Source: Ereboglobus luteus
Lineage (GTDB): Bacteria; Verrucomicrobiota; Verrucomicrobiia; Opitutales; Opitutaceae
Direction of reading: 5' to 3'
Assembly: GCF_003096195.1 (NCBI RefSeq)
Contig: NZ_CP023004.1
Location: 3,886,501-3,950,500 of the forward strand
DNA length: 64,000 bases
Part shown: one piece after another, positions 15,400 to 23,805 of the stretch
Layout of the letters: every line of letters starts with the position of its first letter
Position numbering within the stretch: position 1 is the stretch's first letter
The notes under the pieces: model-generated
Told to the model about the DNA's origin: nothing
Databases searched by the model: none
What the model saw: the letters and a program-made list of their open reading frames with translations, nothing else
Position numbers and translations under genes: made by a program

Positions 15400-18249
15400 T
15401 TATTTTATGATCACGTCCTGAGACTTGATTTTTTTGACGAGGAGGGCGCCGTTTTCGGGCGTCGGGGCTTTAAGGTTTTCGATGCGCGCGCCGATCACGT
15501 CGTCGAGCACAACGGCGTGGCGGGCGTCGGGGGTTTCGTAATTCACCGCGCAATCCTTGAGGAGAAAATCCTTCACGTGGCGCGCCCAGAAACCATACGC
15601 GGGCTGCGTCTTCAAATCGCCGACGTTGTAGCGGCCGACGCCGATTTCCGGAGGGTTCGCGTCCCTGTCGCTTTCGGGGTTGCCGCCTTTCACGAGCACG
15701 GTGACGTCGGTGAACTGCACGTTGGTGATGTAGCCGGTGTGAAGGCCGTTGGGCAGCTTGAACTTCAGGCCGCCGTGCACGTCTTTGTTGTCGGGAATTT
15801 TGAAGCCGGCGATGATCGGCGTGGCGCGGTTCAGCTTGCCGTCGTAGGCGCGCCAGCGGGGTTTGTTGCCGTAGGAGCTGCCGCCGTAAACTTCCTCGCA
15901 GTCGATCGCGTTGATGATGATGTTCTCGACCCGGCCGATGTCGGAGTTGGTGACGAGGAGTTCGTCGCGCACGGAGCCATTTTCATCGAATTTGTAACGC
16001 TCCACATCGGCGCCGAGCACGCGGCCGCGGTTCGAGATGGAGATGAAGAACGGGGCACGCGTGCGGAGCATTTTGCTGCGCGAGTGTAGCGTGCCGGTGT
16101 GCCCGCAGTTGAGGTGGACGTTTTTGATGTGCGCGCCGTCGTTGGTCGAGATGGAGAAGCCGGCCTTGTTCGCGGCAAGCACGTAGATGTTGTCCACGCA
16201 GAGGTCCTGGATGTCGTCGGCGGTTTCGGAGCCGATTTGAAAGAGGTTGCAGTTGGTGTCGCCGACGATGTTGCGAACCTTGTAATTGCGGACGGGGCGC
16301 GTGAAGCCGAGCGAGCAATCGGAGCCGGGTTTCACGATGTCGTCGGAACTGACTTTTGAGTAGATGTTGGTGACGGTGACATTGCCGCAAGCCATGAAGT
16401 CGTAGATGTCGCGCGCGTTGCCGGAGTGGTGTTTTGCAAAATAGGTGTCGTGCATGTGCAGGTCGTCGGAGCCGGTGGCGAGGACGACGAAGTGGCCGCC
16501 GCGGTCGATGTGGAGCATGTTGGACACGTCGAAGTTGTGATGGCGCGCGCCGGCGTCGTCGTATTCGATGTAATAGGGCACGTCCTTTTCCCTGTCATAC
16601 CAGAGGTCTTTTCCATTGGAGTGGCCGCCGATTTCGATGTTGGTGCAGAGTTTGAGCGTGAACATTTTGTCGGCGCGCTTGCCGGCGGGACTGTTCATGA
16701 CCCTGTCGGATGTGGCGATCTTGCCGTTGCCCGTGATGCGTCCGGTGCCGACGATTTTTATGTTGTCCTGCCGCTCGGCAAAAAACATGGCGTTACGGAA
16801 AAAGGTGTGGCCGACGTCCTGTTTCGTGAGCCAATTTTCGGGTTCGCGGTAGGGCTTGGGGTCGGTGGGATTGAGGCCGCTGCGGTAGTCGCGGTCGCTG
16901 AACCAGGTGGGTTCGGGTTCGTCGCAATCGCCGATGCACTGGATGGTCGCGCCGGCGTCGAGGTAGAGCCAGACGTTGCTGAGGAGGTGCAGCGTGCGGA
17001 CGTTGTAGTCGCCTTTGGTGAAGCGGAGCGTGCCGCCGCCGAGGCGGTGGGTTTCCGCGATGGCGGCGTTGATGGCGTTGGTTTCGTCGGTTTCGCCGTT
17101 GCCATTGACGCCGAAAGATTTGATGTCCCGCTTGCCCGAGTAATACCATTCCACGTTTGAATTTCCGGCCGCTGAGCCGCCGGAAACCGCGAGCCTGAAC
17201 GCGCAAAGTTTGCCCGGCTCGATTCCCTTAACGGATACGGAGCCGTCGGCGAGATTGACGGAGCGCAGTGTTTTCCACGTGCGGGCGTTGTCGGTCGAAA
17301 TTTGAATGGCGGCTTCGCTGCCGGAGGAACGCACGGGCGCCCACGTGAAGGTCGCGCTCGTGTGGGTGTCGGCGTTTTCGGTGTAGGTGAACTGGCGGAG
17401 CGGTTCGCGGGCGAAATCGGAAATGGAATTGGTCGCGGTGAGTTTTGCGACCGACGAAGGCGCGTCCATCGGGCTGGAGAGGGATTTCGGCGCGGTGGTT
17501 TTGTAAACGGCCTTGAAAATATAATCGCCCGTTTTCGCGAGCTGGACGCCGGTGATGCGCAGGCGGATGTCGGGCGTGTTGAGCGGGCGCAGGTCGATAC
17601 CGGTGAAGAGAACCGCCTGGCCGGTGGACGGGTCGCCCTTGATGGAAACGCGCCCGACTTGCTTGTAGGAATAATTCGTGCCGGTGCGCCCAATGGATTG
17701 CGTGGCGAGTCCGCTGAGCGGAACTTCGCCGCGTCCGATGACGTTCACGAAGGTGTTGTCCATGGTGACATTGATGCCGGCGGGAATTTCAAAGGCGACG
17801 GTGGCGTTTGGCGTGCGCTGGCCGGCGGTGAAGTCGAGCGTGATTTCGGAGGGCGCGGCCCCGGCGGTGATTGATTCGCGGTGGAGCGTGAGCGAGCCGG
17901 CAAGCGCGGCCTCGGTGGTCTTGATGGCGAGGGTGCGTTTTGGTTTTCCGGCGATGACAAGCGTGTCGCCGGCGGCGGGCGTGTCGGCATCGTCGAGTTT
18001 TTTGCCGGCGCGCGTGATGGTGATTTTGCCGGATGGTGCGAGTTGTTTGGCGAGTTGCGCCACGGTGGCGGCGGTGGAGACGAGGCCCTCATCCCGCTGT
18101 GAATCAACCGTGAATGAATACGTGGTGCCGGTGATCAGCGTGATCGTGTCGCCGGTGACGGACGCGATGTTCGGTGTTGCCGCGGCGTGCGCGCGGCCAG
18201 GGCCGGCCATGAGAAAAATGCAAAGGGCGAGTGCGGGGAGTGGACGCAT
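15400..18249 (-). CDS. Large GH28-type/pectate-lyase superfamily beta-helix enzyme
   Basis: 949 residues from Met at 18249, chosen because MRPLPALALCIFLMAGPGRAHA is a good signal peptide (an upstream start at 18396 is unlikely). Residues about 25-320 form Ig-like or beta-sandwich modules, about 330-410 look like fibronectin type III (FTYTENADTHTSATFTWAP), and the beta-helix starts at KSFGVNGNGETDETNAINAAIAE. Helix rungs include NIKIVGTGRITGNGKI, IYDFMACGNVTVTNIYSKVSSDDIVKPGSD and CNLFQIGSETADDIQDLCVDNIYV. The SSDDIVKPGS motif supplies the paired Asp typical of GH28, and FQIGSE resembles the GFAIGSE segment. Endo-acting pectin hydrolase is the best guess. An operator copy lies 82 bp upstream of the start, and the gene heads the long series down to 4062. 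Confidence 0.78.
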   Translation of the reverse strand: MRPLPALALCIFLMAGPGRAHAAATPNIASVTGDTITLITGTTYSFTVDSQRDEGLVSTAATVAQLAKQLAPSGKITITRAGKKLDDADTPAAGDTLVIAGKPKRTLAIKTTEAALAGSLTLHRESITAGAAPSEITLDFTAGQRTPNATVAFEIPAGINVTMDNTFVNVIGRGEVPLSGLATQSIGRTGTNYSYKQVGRVSIKGDPSTGQAVLFTGIDLRPLNTPDIRLRITGVQLAKTGDYIFKAVYKTTAPKSLSSPMDAPSSVAKLTATNSISDFAREPLRQFTYTENADTHTSATFTWAPVRSSGSEAAIQISTDNARTWKTLRSVNLADGSVSVKGIEPGKLCAFRLAVSGGSAAGNSNVEWYYSGKRDIKSFGVNGNGETDETNAINAAIAETHRLGGGTLRFTKGDYNVRTLHLLSNVWLYLDAGATIQCIGDCDEPEPTWFSDRDYRSGLNPTDPKPYREPENWLTKQDVGHTFFRNAMFFAERQDNIKIVGTGRITGNGKIATSDRVMNSPAGKRADKMFTLKLCTNIEIGGHSNGKDLWYDREKDVPYYIEYDDAGARHHNFDVSNMLHIDRGGHFVVLATGSDDLHMHDTYFAKHHSGNARDIYDFMACGNVTVTNIYSKVSSDDIVKPGSDCSLGFTRPVRNYKVRNIVGDTNCNLFQIGSETADDIQDLCVDNIYVLAANKAGFSISTNDGAHIKNVHLNCGHTGTLHSRSKMLRTRAPFFISISNRGRVLGADVERYKFDENGSVRDELLVTNSDIGRVENIIINAIDCEEVYGGSSYGNKPRWRAYDGKLNRATPIIAGFKIPDNKDVHGGLKFKLPNGLHTGYITNVQFTDVTVLVKGGNPESDRDANPPEIGVGRYNVGDLKTQPAYGFWARHVKDFLLKDCAVNYETPDARHAVVLDDVIGARIENLKAPTPENGALLVKKIKSQDVIIK

Positions 18250-18331
18250 TGTGTGTGATGAAACAGGGTTAACGAACAGGGTTTGATGCTGCAATGATTT
18301 GGATGCGGGGAATTTTGTGAACGACGCTGAT

Positions 18332-18347
18332 TGGGCCTTTTGGACTA
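18332..18347. promoter_or_regulatory. Locus operator copy, GH28-type gene (15400-18249)
   Basis: TGGGCC-TTTT-GGACTA on the plus strand (TAGTCC-AAAA-GGCCCA in gene direction), a 6-4-6 inverted repeat. It lies 82 bp before the start at 18249. From the GTCC onward, GTTCAC recurs at the same spacing as in the copy at 35398-35413. Confidence 0.7.
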
Positions 18348-18401
18348 TTGGGGCGTTTTTGGGCGAACTTGTTTGATGGCACCAAAGGCGCCCCACTCGT
18401 C

Positions 18402-18461
18402 AGATGACATGAAGCCGACAGGCGGGGCACAATTCCCCAACTTGTCGGCTTCATGTCATCT
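18402..18461. repeat. 19-bp perfect inverted repeat
   Basis: Arms AGATGACATGAAGCCGACA (18402-18420) and its exact reverse complement (18443-18461) flank a 22-bp spacer. It lies between the GH31 stop and the start of the GH28-type gene, outside any gene. No T-tract follows. It could be a transcription attenuator, a terminator or a REP-like element. Confidence 0.85.
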
Positions 18462-18580
18462 AAATTGTGAAACCTCGTTGGGGGTTTGAAACGCAAAGTG
18501 AATACCGAAGACGGTTGCGCAATGTGGAGTTGTCGGCGGCGGGACGCCGCCGCTCCGCGCAAGCGTGTTTTGCTAGATTT
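18462..18580. repeat. Intergenic tail with GGCGGGACGCC-type repeat
   Basis: Remaining part of the 331-bp gap between the GH28-type start (18249) and the GH31 stop (18581). Around 18536-18560 it has GGCGGCGGGACGCCGCCGCT, a self-complementary GC-rich element resembling the one at 32520-32545. No gene seen. Confidence 0.5.
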
Positions 18581-20794
18581 CTACTTCGTCATGAAAACCC
18601 ATGTCACCGTCGAGTAGCGCCATTTGTTTCCAGACTTGTCGGGGATGACGCGGCCGGTGAGCTTGCCTTTCGCATCGCGCTTCACTTCGAGCGTGGTCCA
18701 GCTGAAATCGCCGCGCTCGTGGTCGAAGGTCACGCCGTCGTCATCATAGACCGCGTAGCTGCCGGGCGCGGCGCCGTAGTGGCGGACTTCGAGCGGGAGC
18801 ATTTCGTCCGGGCCGGGTGCCCAGTGGCGCTCGGGCACCATGGGGACGATGCCGCCGTCGCGCACAAAGAGCGGGATTTGCGAGGGCGGCGGCGTGACCG
18901 TGATCGTCTCGTTCGCGCCAACATATTTGCCCGTGTAGAAGTCATACCATTTGCCGGGAGGGAGAATCACCTTGCGCTCTTTCACCGACGCGGAAATGGG
19001 GGCGACGAGGATGTTGTCGCCGACCATGTATTGGTCGCGCACTTCACTGACCTTGCCGAGTTCGTAGGGGTTTTCGGTGTCGTCGAGTTTGCCGGTCTCG
19101 GTGGTCACGGCGAGTTTCATGCCGCCGAGCAGTTGCATGGGGCGGATGACCGGCGTGCCCTCGTAGCGGTATTGCGCGAAACTGGCATACCAATACGGGA
19201 GCAGGCGCATGCGCAGCACGATGGCGTCGCGCACGTCGGCGGCGTATTGCTCCGAGTCCCAGAGTTTCGCGGTGGAGTTCCAGCCGTTGAGCAGCGCGAG
19301 CGGCGACCAGCAGACGGCCTGGATGCGGCGGAGCTGGTCGAGGCCCTTGCTGCCGCGAACTTCGGGCGACCAGAGCACGCCGGCGAAGGAGGCGTTGCCG
19401 ACGGCGGTGATGTAGTCGTTGTAATTGTAGTTGTCGTTGTAGATGCCGAAGCCGAGGGGCGACGCGCCGCCGTTGGAGCCGCGCACCTGGCCGAAGGTGC
19501 GGCGGTTGAGGCCGCGGTAAATGTCGTAAACCATTTTCTGCATGAGCAGGCCGTAGGTCTGGCGGAGTTGCTCGGCGTCCCTGCCGGAGGGGAAAATGGT
19601 GACGTCGGCCCAGAGGTAGCGGTCGTAGCCGTCAACCTCGTCGATCTTGAATCCGCCGAGCCCGGCGGGGTGCGAGCGGATGACGTTTTTGGTTATGTGG
19701 TCGGAAAATATCTTGCGCGCCTCGGGCATCGTGTAGTCGGGCACGATGCCGTTCCACACGAGGTGGTCGGCGGCGTAGGGGAGCAGCTTGCCGTGGAGTT
19801 CGGTGGAGCGCGGCGAGACGTAGGGGTTGAACCAGAGGTTGGCGCTGGCGTTGAGTTTTTCGAGTTCGGCGAGGAATTTTTCGGGTTCGGGGAATCGGTC
19901 CTTGTTCCACTCGAAGGTGCAGGGATACGAGGCGCTGTGCCAGCCGGGTTCGAGGCCGAGCATGTCGAGCGGGAAGCCTTTTTCGCGGAACCTCCGCACC
20001 TCGGCGAGCGCCTCATCGGCGGTTGTCTTGGCGGGCATGCGGCTCATGAAGCCGAGGCCCCATTTTGGCGGGAGCGCGCCGCCGCCGCAAAAGAGATTGT
20101 AACGGCGCACGGCGTCCATCGGCGTCGGGCCGGCGAAAACATACACCTCGGCGCCGGCGGCGGGCACGAGAAACTCGATCGAGTCGGAGCGCGGCATGGA
20201 CGACCATTTCGTTTTTTCCGGCACGACGGGATTGCGGTCAACGGGCTCGGGTTTGTTTTTCGAATCGAGGCGCACGCTCACGCCGACGTTCACGTTCAGG
20301 TAACGCGCGGCGTTGATGAAGACGCCGTAACCCTTGTCGGAAATATAAAACGGCACGGGCGCGTGGGTGCGGCCGGAGATGTTTTGCTTTTGCGAATAAT
20401 GGTCGACGTGGAGCTGGAAGATTTGCCCGTTGCGGTGCACGGAGGAGAACTCGACGCCGAGGCCGTAGATGTCCTCGCGGTTGCCGAGCGGAAAACGCAG
20501 CGTGGTTTTGCCGTTCACAAGGCGGCCGATGATTTCATCCCGGTGAAGCGGGAACTTCGCGGCGGGCATGGCAGCGAGCGCGTCCTTGAGCGGCGCGAAA
20601 TTTCCGGCCGCGCCGAGCAGCGTGTAATCGTCGGGGGTGCCGATGACCGCCTTCCAGACGCCGGGAGCAACCTCGGTCCACGTCGGAGTGATCTTGGGTG
20701 GAGGAGCGGAGGAAAAGGCTGAAGGGCTGAAAGGCTGAAGAGCCGAAAGAAAAAGCGCGCAGGCGGCGGTTTTAAGGAGTCGAAGTGTGGTCAT
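18581..20794 (-). CDS. GH31 alpha-glycosidase, exported
   Basis: 737 residues, signal peptide MTTLRLLKTAACALFLSALQ. GH31 family: N-terminal beta-sandwich with GLGVEFSSVHRNGQIFQLHVDHY, then the TIM barrel with GLGFMSRMPAKTTADEALAEVRRFREKGFPLDMLGLEPGW, ANLWFNPYVSP, and GGFKIDEVDGYD, where the KID Asp (about residue 383) is the nucleophile. QVRGSNGGASPLGFG and AVGNASFAGVLWSPEVRGS follow, with the acid/base region near the latter. C-terminal beta domains run from about residue 580 (VGDNILVAPISASVKERKVILPPGKWYDFYTG). Activity could be alpha-glucosidase, alpha-xylosidase or alpha-galactosidase. Third gene of the series starting at 22754; the 91-bp gap upstream holds a dispersed palindrome. Confidence 0.92.
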   Translation of the reverse strand: MTTLRLLKTAACALFLSALQPFSPSAFSSAPPPKITPTWTEVAPGVWKAVIGTPDDYTLLGAAGNFAPLKDALAAMPAAKFPLHRDEIIGRLVNGKTTLRFPLGNREDIYGLGVEFSSVHRNGQIFQLHVDHYSQKQNISGRTHAPVPFYISDKGYGVFINAARYLNVNVGVSVRLDSKNKPEPVDRNPVVPEKTKWSSMPRSDSIEFLVPAAGAEVYVFAGPTPMDAVRRYNLFCGGGALPPKWGLGFMSRMPAKTTADEALAEVRRFREKGFPLDMLGLEPGWHSASYPCTFEWNKDRFPEPEKFLAELEKLNASANLWFNPYVSPRSTELHGKLLPYAADHLVWNGIVPDYTMPEARKIFSDHITKNVIRSHPAGLGGFKIDEVDGYDRYLWADVTIFPSGRDAEQLRQTYGLLMQKMVYDIYRGLNRRTFGQVRGSNGGASPLGFGIYNDNYNYNDYITAVGNASFAGVLWSPEVRGSKGLDQLRRIQAVCWSPLALLNGWNSTAKLWDSEQYAADVRDAIVLRMRLLPYWYASFAQYRYEGTPVIRPMQLLGGMKLAVTTETGKLDDTENPYELGKVSEVRDQYMVGDNILVAPISASVKERKVILPPGKWYDFYTGKYVGANETITVTPPPSQIPLFVRDGGIVPMVPERHWAPGPDEMLPLEVRHYGAAPGSYAVYDDDGVTFDHERGDFSWTTLEVKRDAKGKLTGRVIPDKSGNKWRYSTVTWVFMTK
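20712..20749. repeat. GGCTGAAGGGCTGAA repeat encoding a signal-peptide core
   Basis: A 38-bp stretch (GAAAAGGCTGAAGGGCTGAA, then AGGCTGAAGAGCCGAAAG) that recurs at 43601-43638 with one mismatch. On the minus strand it encodes ALQPFSPSAFS, the end of the signal peptide of two unrelated enzymes: GH31 here and the GH105 fusion there. Confidence 0.85.
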
Positions 20795-20822
20795 AAAAAA
20801 GTGAAGTGGTTTGAAAAAGGTG

Positions 20823-20886
20823 GCACAGACATTCTTGTCTGTGTCCGGGAGGTTTCGGGGTTCGGCACAGACAGGAATGTCTGTGC
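20823..20886. repeat. Dispersed palindrome, 21-bp arms
   Basis: Left arm GCACAGACATTCTTGTCTGTG (20823-20843) and right arm 20866-20886 are reverse complements with one mismatch. The arms are themselves nearly palindromic (CAGACATTCTTGTCTG). The right arm touches the stop codon of the upstream glycosidase. Sequences like this (giving AQTFLSV and QTRMSV peptides) are widespread in Verrucomicrobia and Planctomycetes genomes, from memory. It may serve as a terminator between genes. Confidence 0.8.
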
Positions 20887-22025
20887 TACTTTGTTACGGT
20901 TTCCAGCGGCATGGCGACAACCCAGGTTTTGCTTGCGTTGTTGAAACCGCCGGGGCCGTCGGCGGTGGCGCAGAAAAGATAGCGCGGGTATCCGTTTTCC
21001 AAATACACAAACGGGCGCTCGAGGTGGCCCATGCGCTGTGTCGAGCCGTCGTCCCAGCGGAGCACCTTGGTGTAGGATTTCGCAGGGGTGGAAAGAGTCC
21101 AGTTTTCGCCGTCCGGCGAGGTGGCGTGGATGGCGGCGTGTTTTTCCCCGCAGAGTTTGCCGCTCATGTCCTTCGCGATGAGCTCGTAGCCGCCGCGCGG
21201 CGACTGCCACACAAACGGGTCCTCCACCTCGCCGAAATGCTCGCGTCCGAAAAGTGGCTTGTCGCCGACGACCTCGTAGGGGCCGGCGTAGTGCTTGGCG
21301 CGCGCGAGGCCGAGCATCATGTGGCTTTGTTTCGGATCGGCGAGCGTGCCCTCGAAACGGCGCGATTTGAAAATCATGAGCACCGAGCCGTCCTCATGCA
21401 CGACCGGCGCGGGGTTCGAAGTGAGCAGGCTGTAAAACGTGCCGGGCTTGCAATCGAGGATGGGATGATCGAGGCGCGTCCACGGACCGTAGGGAGATTT
21501 CGCCGTGGCGAGGCCGATGCGTTTGTTGGCGCGCGCGACGATGCAGCGCGGCTCCTGCAACGTGAGCCGGACACCGGGCGCGGGATCCTCGAGCGGATGC
21601 GTGCTGCCCATGTAGAAAAGCAGGTAGGTGTCGCCGTGTTTGCGGATGGTGGGATTGTGCGTGGCGCGTCCGTCCCAGTATTCGGCGCCGCGCGCGGGCA
21701 GCACGACATCGCGAAACGTGTAGGGACCCTCGATTGTCTCCGACGTGGCGTGCACGACCTCGGACTTGAGCATCCAGCCCGGATGAAACGTGATGTTCCT
21801 CGGCCAGCGCGAGGCGAACATGTGATAGAGGCCGTCCTCGCCCTTGATCACGGAGCCGTCCCAGACCCAGTAGCCGTCCATCTGAAACCCGCCCGCGCGC
21901 TTGACGATTCCCTGCGAGGGAAACGGCTGCGCGGGTTGCGCGGACACGGATGCGGCGGAAACAAAGACTACGGCGAGCGCGAACAGCGCGGATAGGAGAG
22001 ACGTGGATTGCTGCATGAGTTTCAT
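20886..22025 (-). CDS. Exported five-bladed beta-propeller glycosidase-like protein
   Basis: 379 residues, signal peptide MKLMQQSTSLLSALFALAVV ending SVSAQ. The mature protein has repeating propeller strands: GGFQMDGYWVWDGSVIKGEDGLYHMFASRWP, THNPTIRKHGDTYLLFYMGST, GTFYSLLTSNPAPVVHEDGSVLMIFKSR, GEVEDPFVWQSPRGGYELIAKDM, and HLERPFVYLENGYPRYLFCA. Acidic residues after small residues (WDGS, VEDPF, LERPF) parallel the three catalytic carboxylates of the GH43/GH32-type propellers, so hydrolase activity is likely, but I cannot name a family. It lies 18 bp downstream of the jelly-roll gene. The stop codon abuts a dispersed palindrome. Confidence 0.68.
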   Translation of the reverse strand: MKLMQQSTSLLSALFALAVVFVSAASVSAQPAQPFPSQGIVKRAGGFQMDGYWVWDGSVIKGEDGLYHMFASRWPRNITFHPGWMLKSEVVHATSETIEGPYTFRDVVLPARGAEYWDGRATHNPTIRKHGDTYLLFYMGSTHPLEDPAPGVRLTLQEPRCIVARANKRIGLATAKSPYGPWTRLDHPILDCKPGTFYSLLTSNPAPVVHEDGSVLMIFKSRRFEGTLADPKQSHMMLGLARAKHYAGPYEVVGDKPLFGREHFGEVEDPFVWQSPRGGYELIAKDMSGKLCGEKHAAIHATSPDGENWTLSTPAKSYTKVLRWDDGSTQRMGHLERPFVYLENGYPRYLFCATADGPGGFNNASKTWVVAMPLETVTK

Positions 22026-22043
22026 CGGAATTATATTTCGGGA

Positions 22044-22754
22044 TTACTTCTTCTTTTTCTTGTCCGTTTCGTTCACCCAAAAGGTGATGTTTTTGAAATG
22101 CACTTTTGACGTTGCCGAGGCCCAGTAGGCGCCGTTTTTGAAATACCATTTCGCGCCCGTGCCCGGCGCATACATGTGCTCGAATCGGAGCTCGTCGTTT
22201 ATCCACACGCGCGCCTGGCCGGTGACGGGATTGTAGGCGGCCTTTATGTTCATCCATGTGCCGAACGTGGGCGAGGCGGCCGTGTTTTCCACGATCACGC
22301 GCTTGCTAACGCCGTGGTAGAGGTTGCCGTTGTTTTTAACATTGAGATAAATCGACTCGTGCCCGCCGCCGCCCGTGCCGGTGTTGGTTTTTATCTGCAT
22401 GATGCAGGTGCCCTGCGTGCCCGCCTCCCACATCACGTCGGCGCAAATCATGTTTTCGCGCGTCTGGTCGGGCCAGTCGGGCCAGCGCATTTCCACGCGC
22501 CCTTTTCGTCCCGGCTCCCAGTCACCCTTAGTAAGGACGCAGGTGTAAGCGCCCTTGCCGGAGTCGGTGAAAACCTCGTCGCGCGCCTTCGTCGTCCAGT
22601 TCTGCAACTTGAAACCCTTGGCGTAGGTGTATTGCGTCCAGCCGGCGTTGGGGCTTTTGGGCTTCGCGTGCAAGGGCGCGATGGCGAAGGCGCCGAGCGC
22701 AAGCAGGCCGAGAACGCGAGGCATGGTGAACGAAAACAAGCGCGAGGATTTCAT
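22044..22754 (-). CDS. Exported concanavalin-like jelly-roll protein, putative polysaccharide lyase
   Basis: 236 residues with signal peptide (MPRVLGLLALGAFAIAPLHA). The fold pattern resembles heparin-lyase or alginate-lyase type jelly rolls: RKGRVEMRWPDW, ICADVMWEAGTQGTCIMQIKTN, ESIYLNVKNNGNLYHG, TFGTWMNIKAAYNPVTGQARVWINDEL, and AKWYFKNGAYWASATSKVHFKNITFWV. It ends in a run of lysines. It is a distant relative of the two divergent plus-strand genes that begin at 22957 and 23806, which share the QRAE(I/V)KGL core. First gene of its series; the operator at 22814-22829 lies 59 bp upstream. Substrate unknown; a catalytic role is inferred from fold only. Confidence 0.55.
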   Translation of the reverse strand: MKSSRLFSFTMPRVLGLLALGAFAIAPLHAKPKSPNAGWTQYTYAKGFKLQNWTTKARDEVFTDSGKGAYTCVLTKGDWEPGRKGRVEMRWPDWPDQTRENMICADVMWEAGTQGTCIMQIKTNTGTGGGGHESIYLNVKNNGNLYHGVSKRVIVENTAASPTFGTWMNIKAAYNPVTGQARVWINDELRFEHMYAPGTGAKWYFKNGAYWASATSKVHFKNITFWVNETDKKKKK

Positions 22755-22813
22755 GGGTAACAGGAATGCCCGGATTTCTGCGCAAACAAAGCCCCTTTGG
22801 AAACAAAACGAAA

Positions 22814-22829
22814 TAGGTCAATTGGCCTA
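22814..22829. promoter_or_regulatory. Locus operator copy in a divergent promoter
   Basis: TAGGTC-AATT-GGCCTA, the most symmetrical copy of the 6-4-6 inverted repeat. It sits 59 bp from the minus-strand start at 22754 and 127 bp from the plus-strand start at 22957, so one dimer could control both directions. Confidence 0.75.
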
Positions 22830-22956
22830 GTGACGGACATTGCCGCCGCGGCGGAACGGAATGCACCTTTTGCGCATGACGGCGGAAAATTGCCCCGCCT
22901 CAAAACACAAGGTTCCCGCCTTCGAAAAGCAAACCCGACGCCTCCCCTCAAAACCC

Positions 22957-23772
22957 ATGAAGCACCGCTCCGCCCAAAACACCGCGCGCATTTTTGCCGC
23001 CGCCCTCGCCGCCTGCATCGGCCTCGCAGTCGCGCCGCAAACCCTCGCAAAAAAACCATCCGAACAGGTCACCATCGCGAAAAAGCTGAGGGATTTCGAA
23101 GGCACCGAAAAACCCTCGCAGCGTTATATCGTCGCCAAGAACAAATTTGAAACAGACAGGCCCGACGCCATCACCGAAGTCGGCCCCGGCGTGTTCCGTT
23201 TCGCCCTGCGTTTTCGCAAGGACGAATGGTGGGACGGCGATCGCGGCACCGGCAGCAAGGACCGCCAGCGCGCCGAAATCAAGGGACTCGGCCCCCGGCA
23301 AATAAGCGGCGAGACCTACGAATACACCATGACCTGGCGCACCAACGACACCTTCCGTTGCGGCGGCAGATTCTGCCACGTTTACCAGCTCAAGGCCACC
23401 GACGGCGACAAGGGCGCGCCGCTCATCGTCCTCACCGTGATGCCCAACAACCGCACCGCCGCCGTGCGTTACGTCTCCGGCAAAAAAGGCGGCTTCACCA
23501 TCGCGCGCGAGTTTCCGTGGAAACCCGGCGCATGGCAGACCGTGAGCATCCGCATAAAAACCTCCACCGGCAACAACGACAAAAAAGCCGACGGCGAACT
23601 CCTCATTTCCGTGAACGGCGACAAATACGAGGGCAAGACCAACATCCCGCTCTACCGTCCCGACGCGACCACATACCGCCCCAAGTGGGGCCTCTACCGC
23701 GGCGTCCGCGCGAACATGAACATCGGCGACGACTGGGTTGAGCACAAGGACATCACCGTGCGCAAACTCTGA
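22957..23772 (+). CDS. Exported jelly-roll polysaccharide lyase-like protein
   Basis: 271 residues from the Met at 22957, chosen because it opens a clear signal peptide (MKHRSAQNTARIFAAALAAC). The frame stays open to 22840 but that start is less likely. The mature part carries a jelly-roll lyase-like pattern: WWDGDRGTGSKDRQRAEIKGLG, TYEYTMTWRTNDTF, GGRFCHVYQLKATDGDKGAPLIVLTVM, GAWQTVSIRIKT, and IPLYRPDATTYRPKWGLYRG. The QRAE motif followed by a QLK strand and a terminal KWGLYR strand resembles the Polysacc_lyase (PF14099, heparin-lyase-like) group. Followed after 33 bp by a longer paralogue. Which glycan it acts on is not evident. Confidence 0.62.
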   Translation: MKHRSAQNTARIFAAALAACIGLAVAPQTLAKKPSEQVTIAKKLRDFEGTEKPSQRYIVAKNKFETDRPDAITEVGPGVFRFALRFRKDEWWDGDRGTGSKDRQRAEIKGLGPRQISGETYEYTMTWRTNDTFRCGGRFCHVYQLKATDGDKGAPLIVLTVMPNNRTAAVRYVSGKKGGFTIAREFPWKPGAWQTVSIRIKTSTGNNDKKADGELLISVNGDKYEGKTNIPLYRPDATTYRPKWGLYRGVRANMNIGDDWVEHKDITVRKL

Positions 23773-23805
23773 CGCGACAACGCCACTCAACCCATTCCCT
23801 CAATA

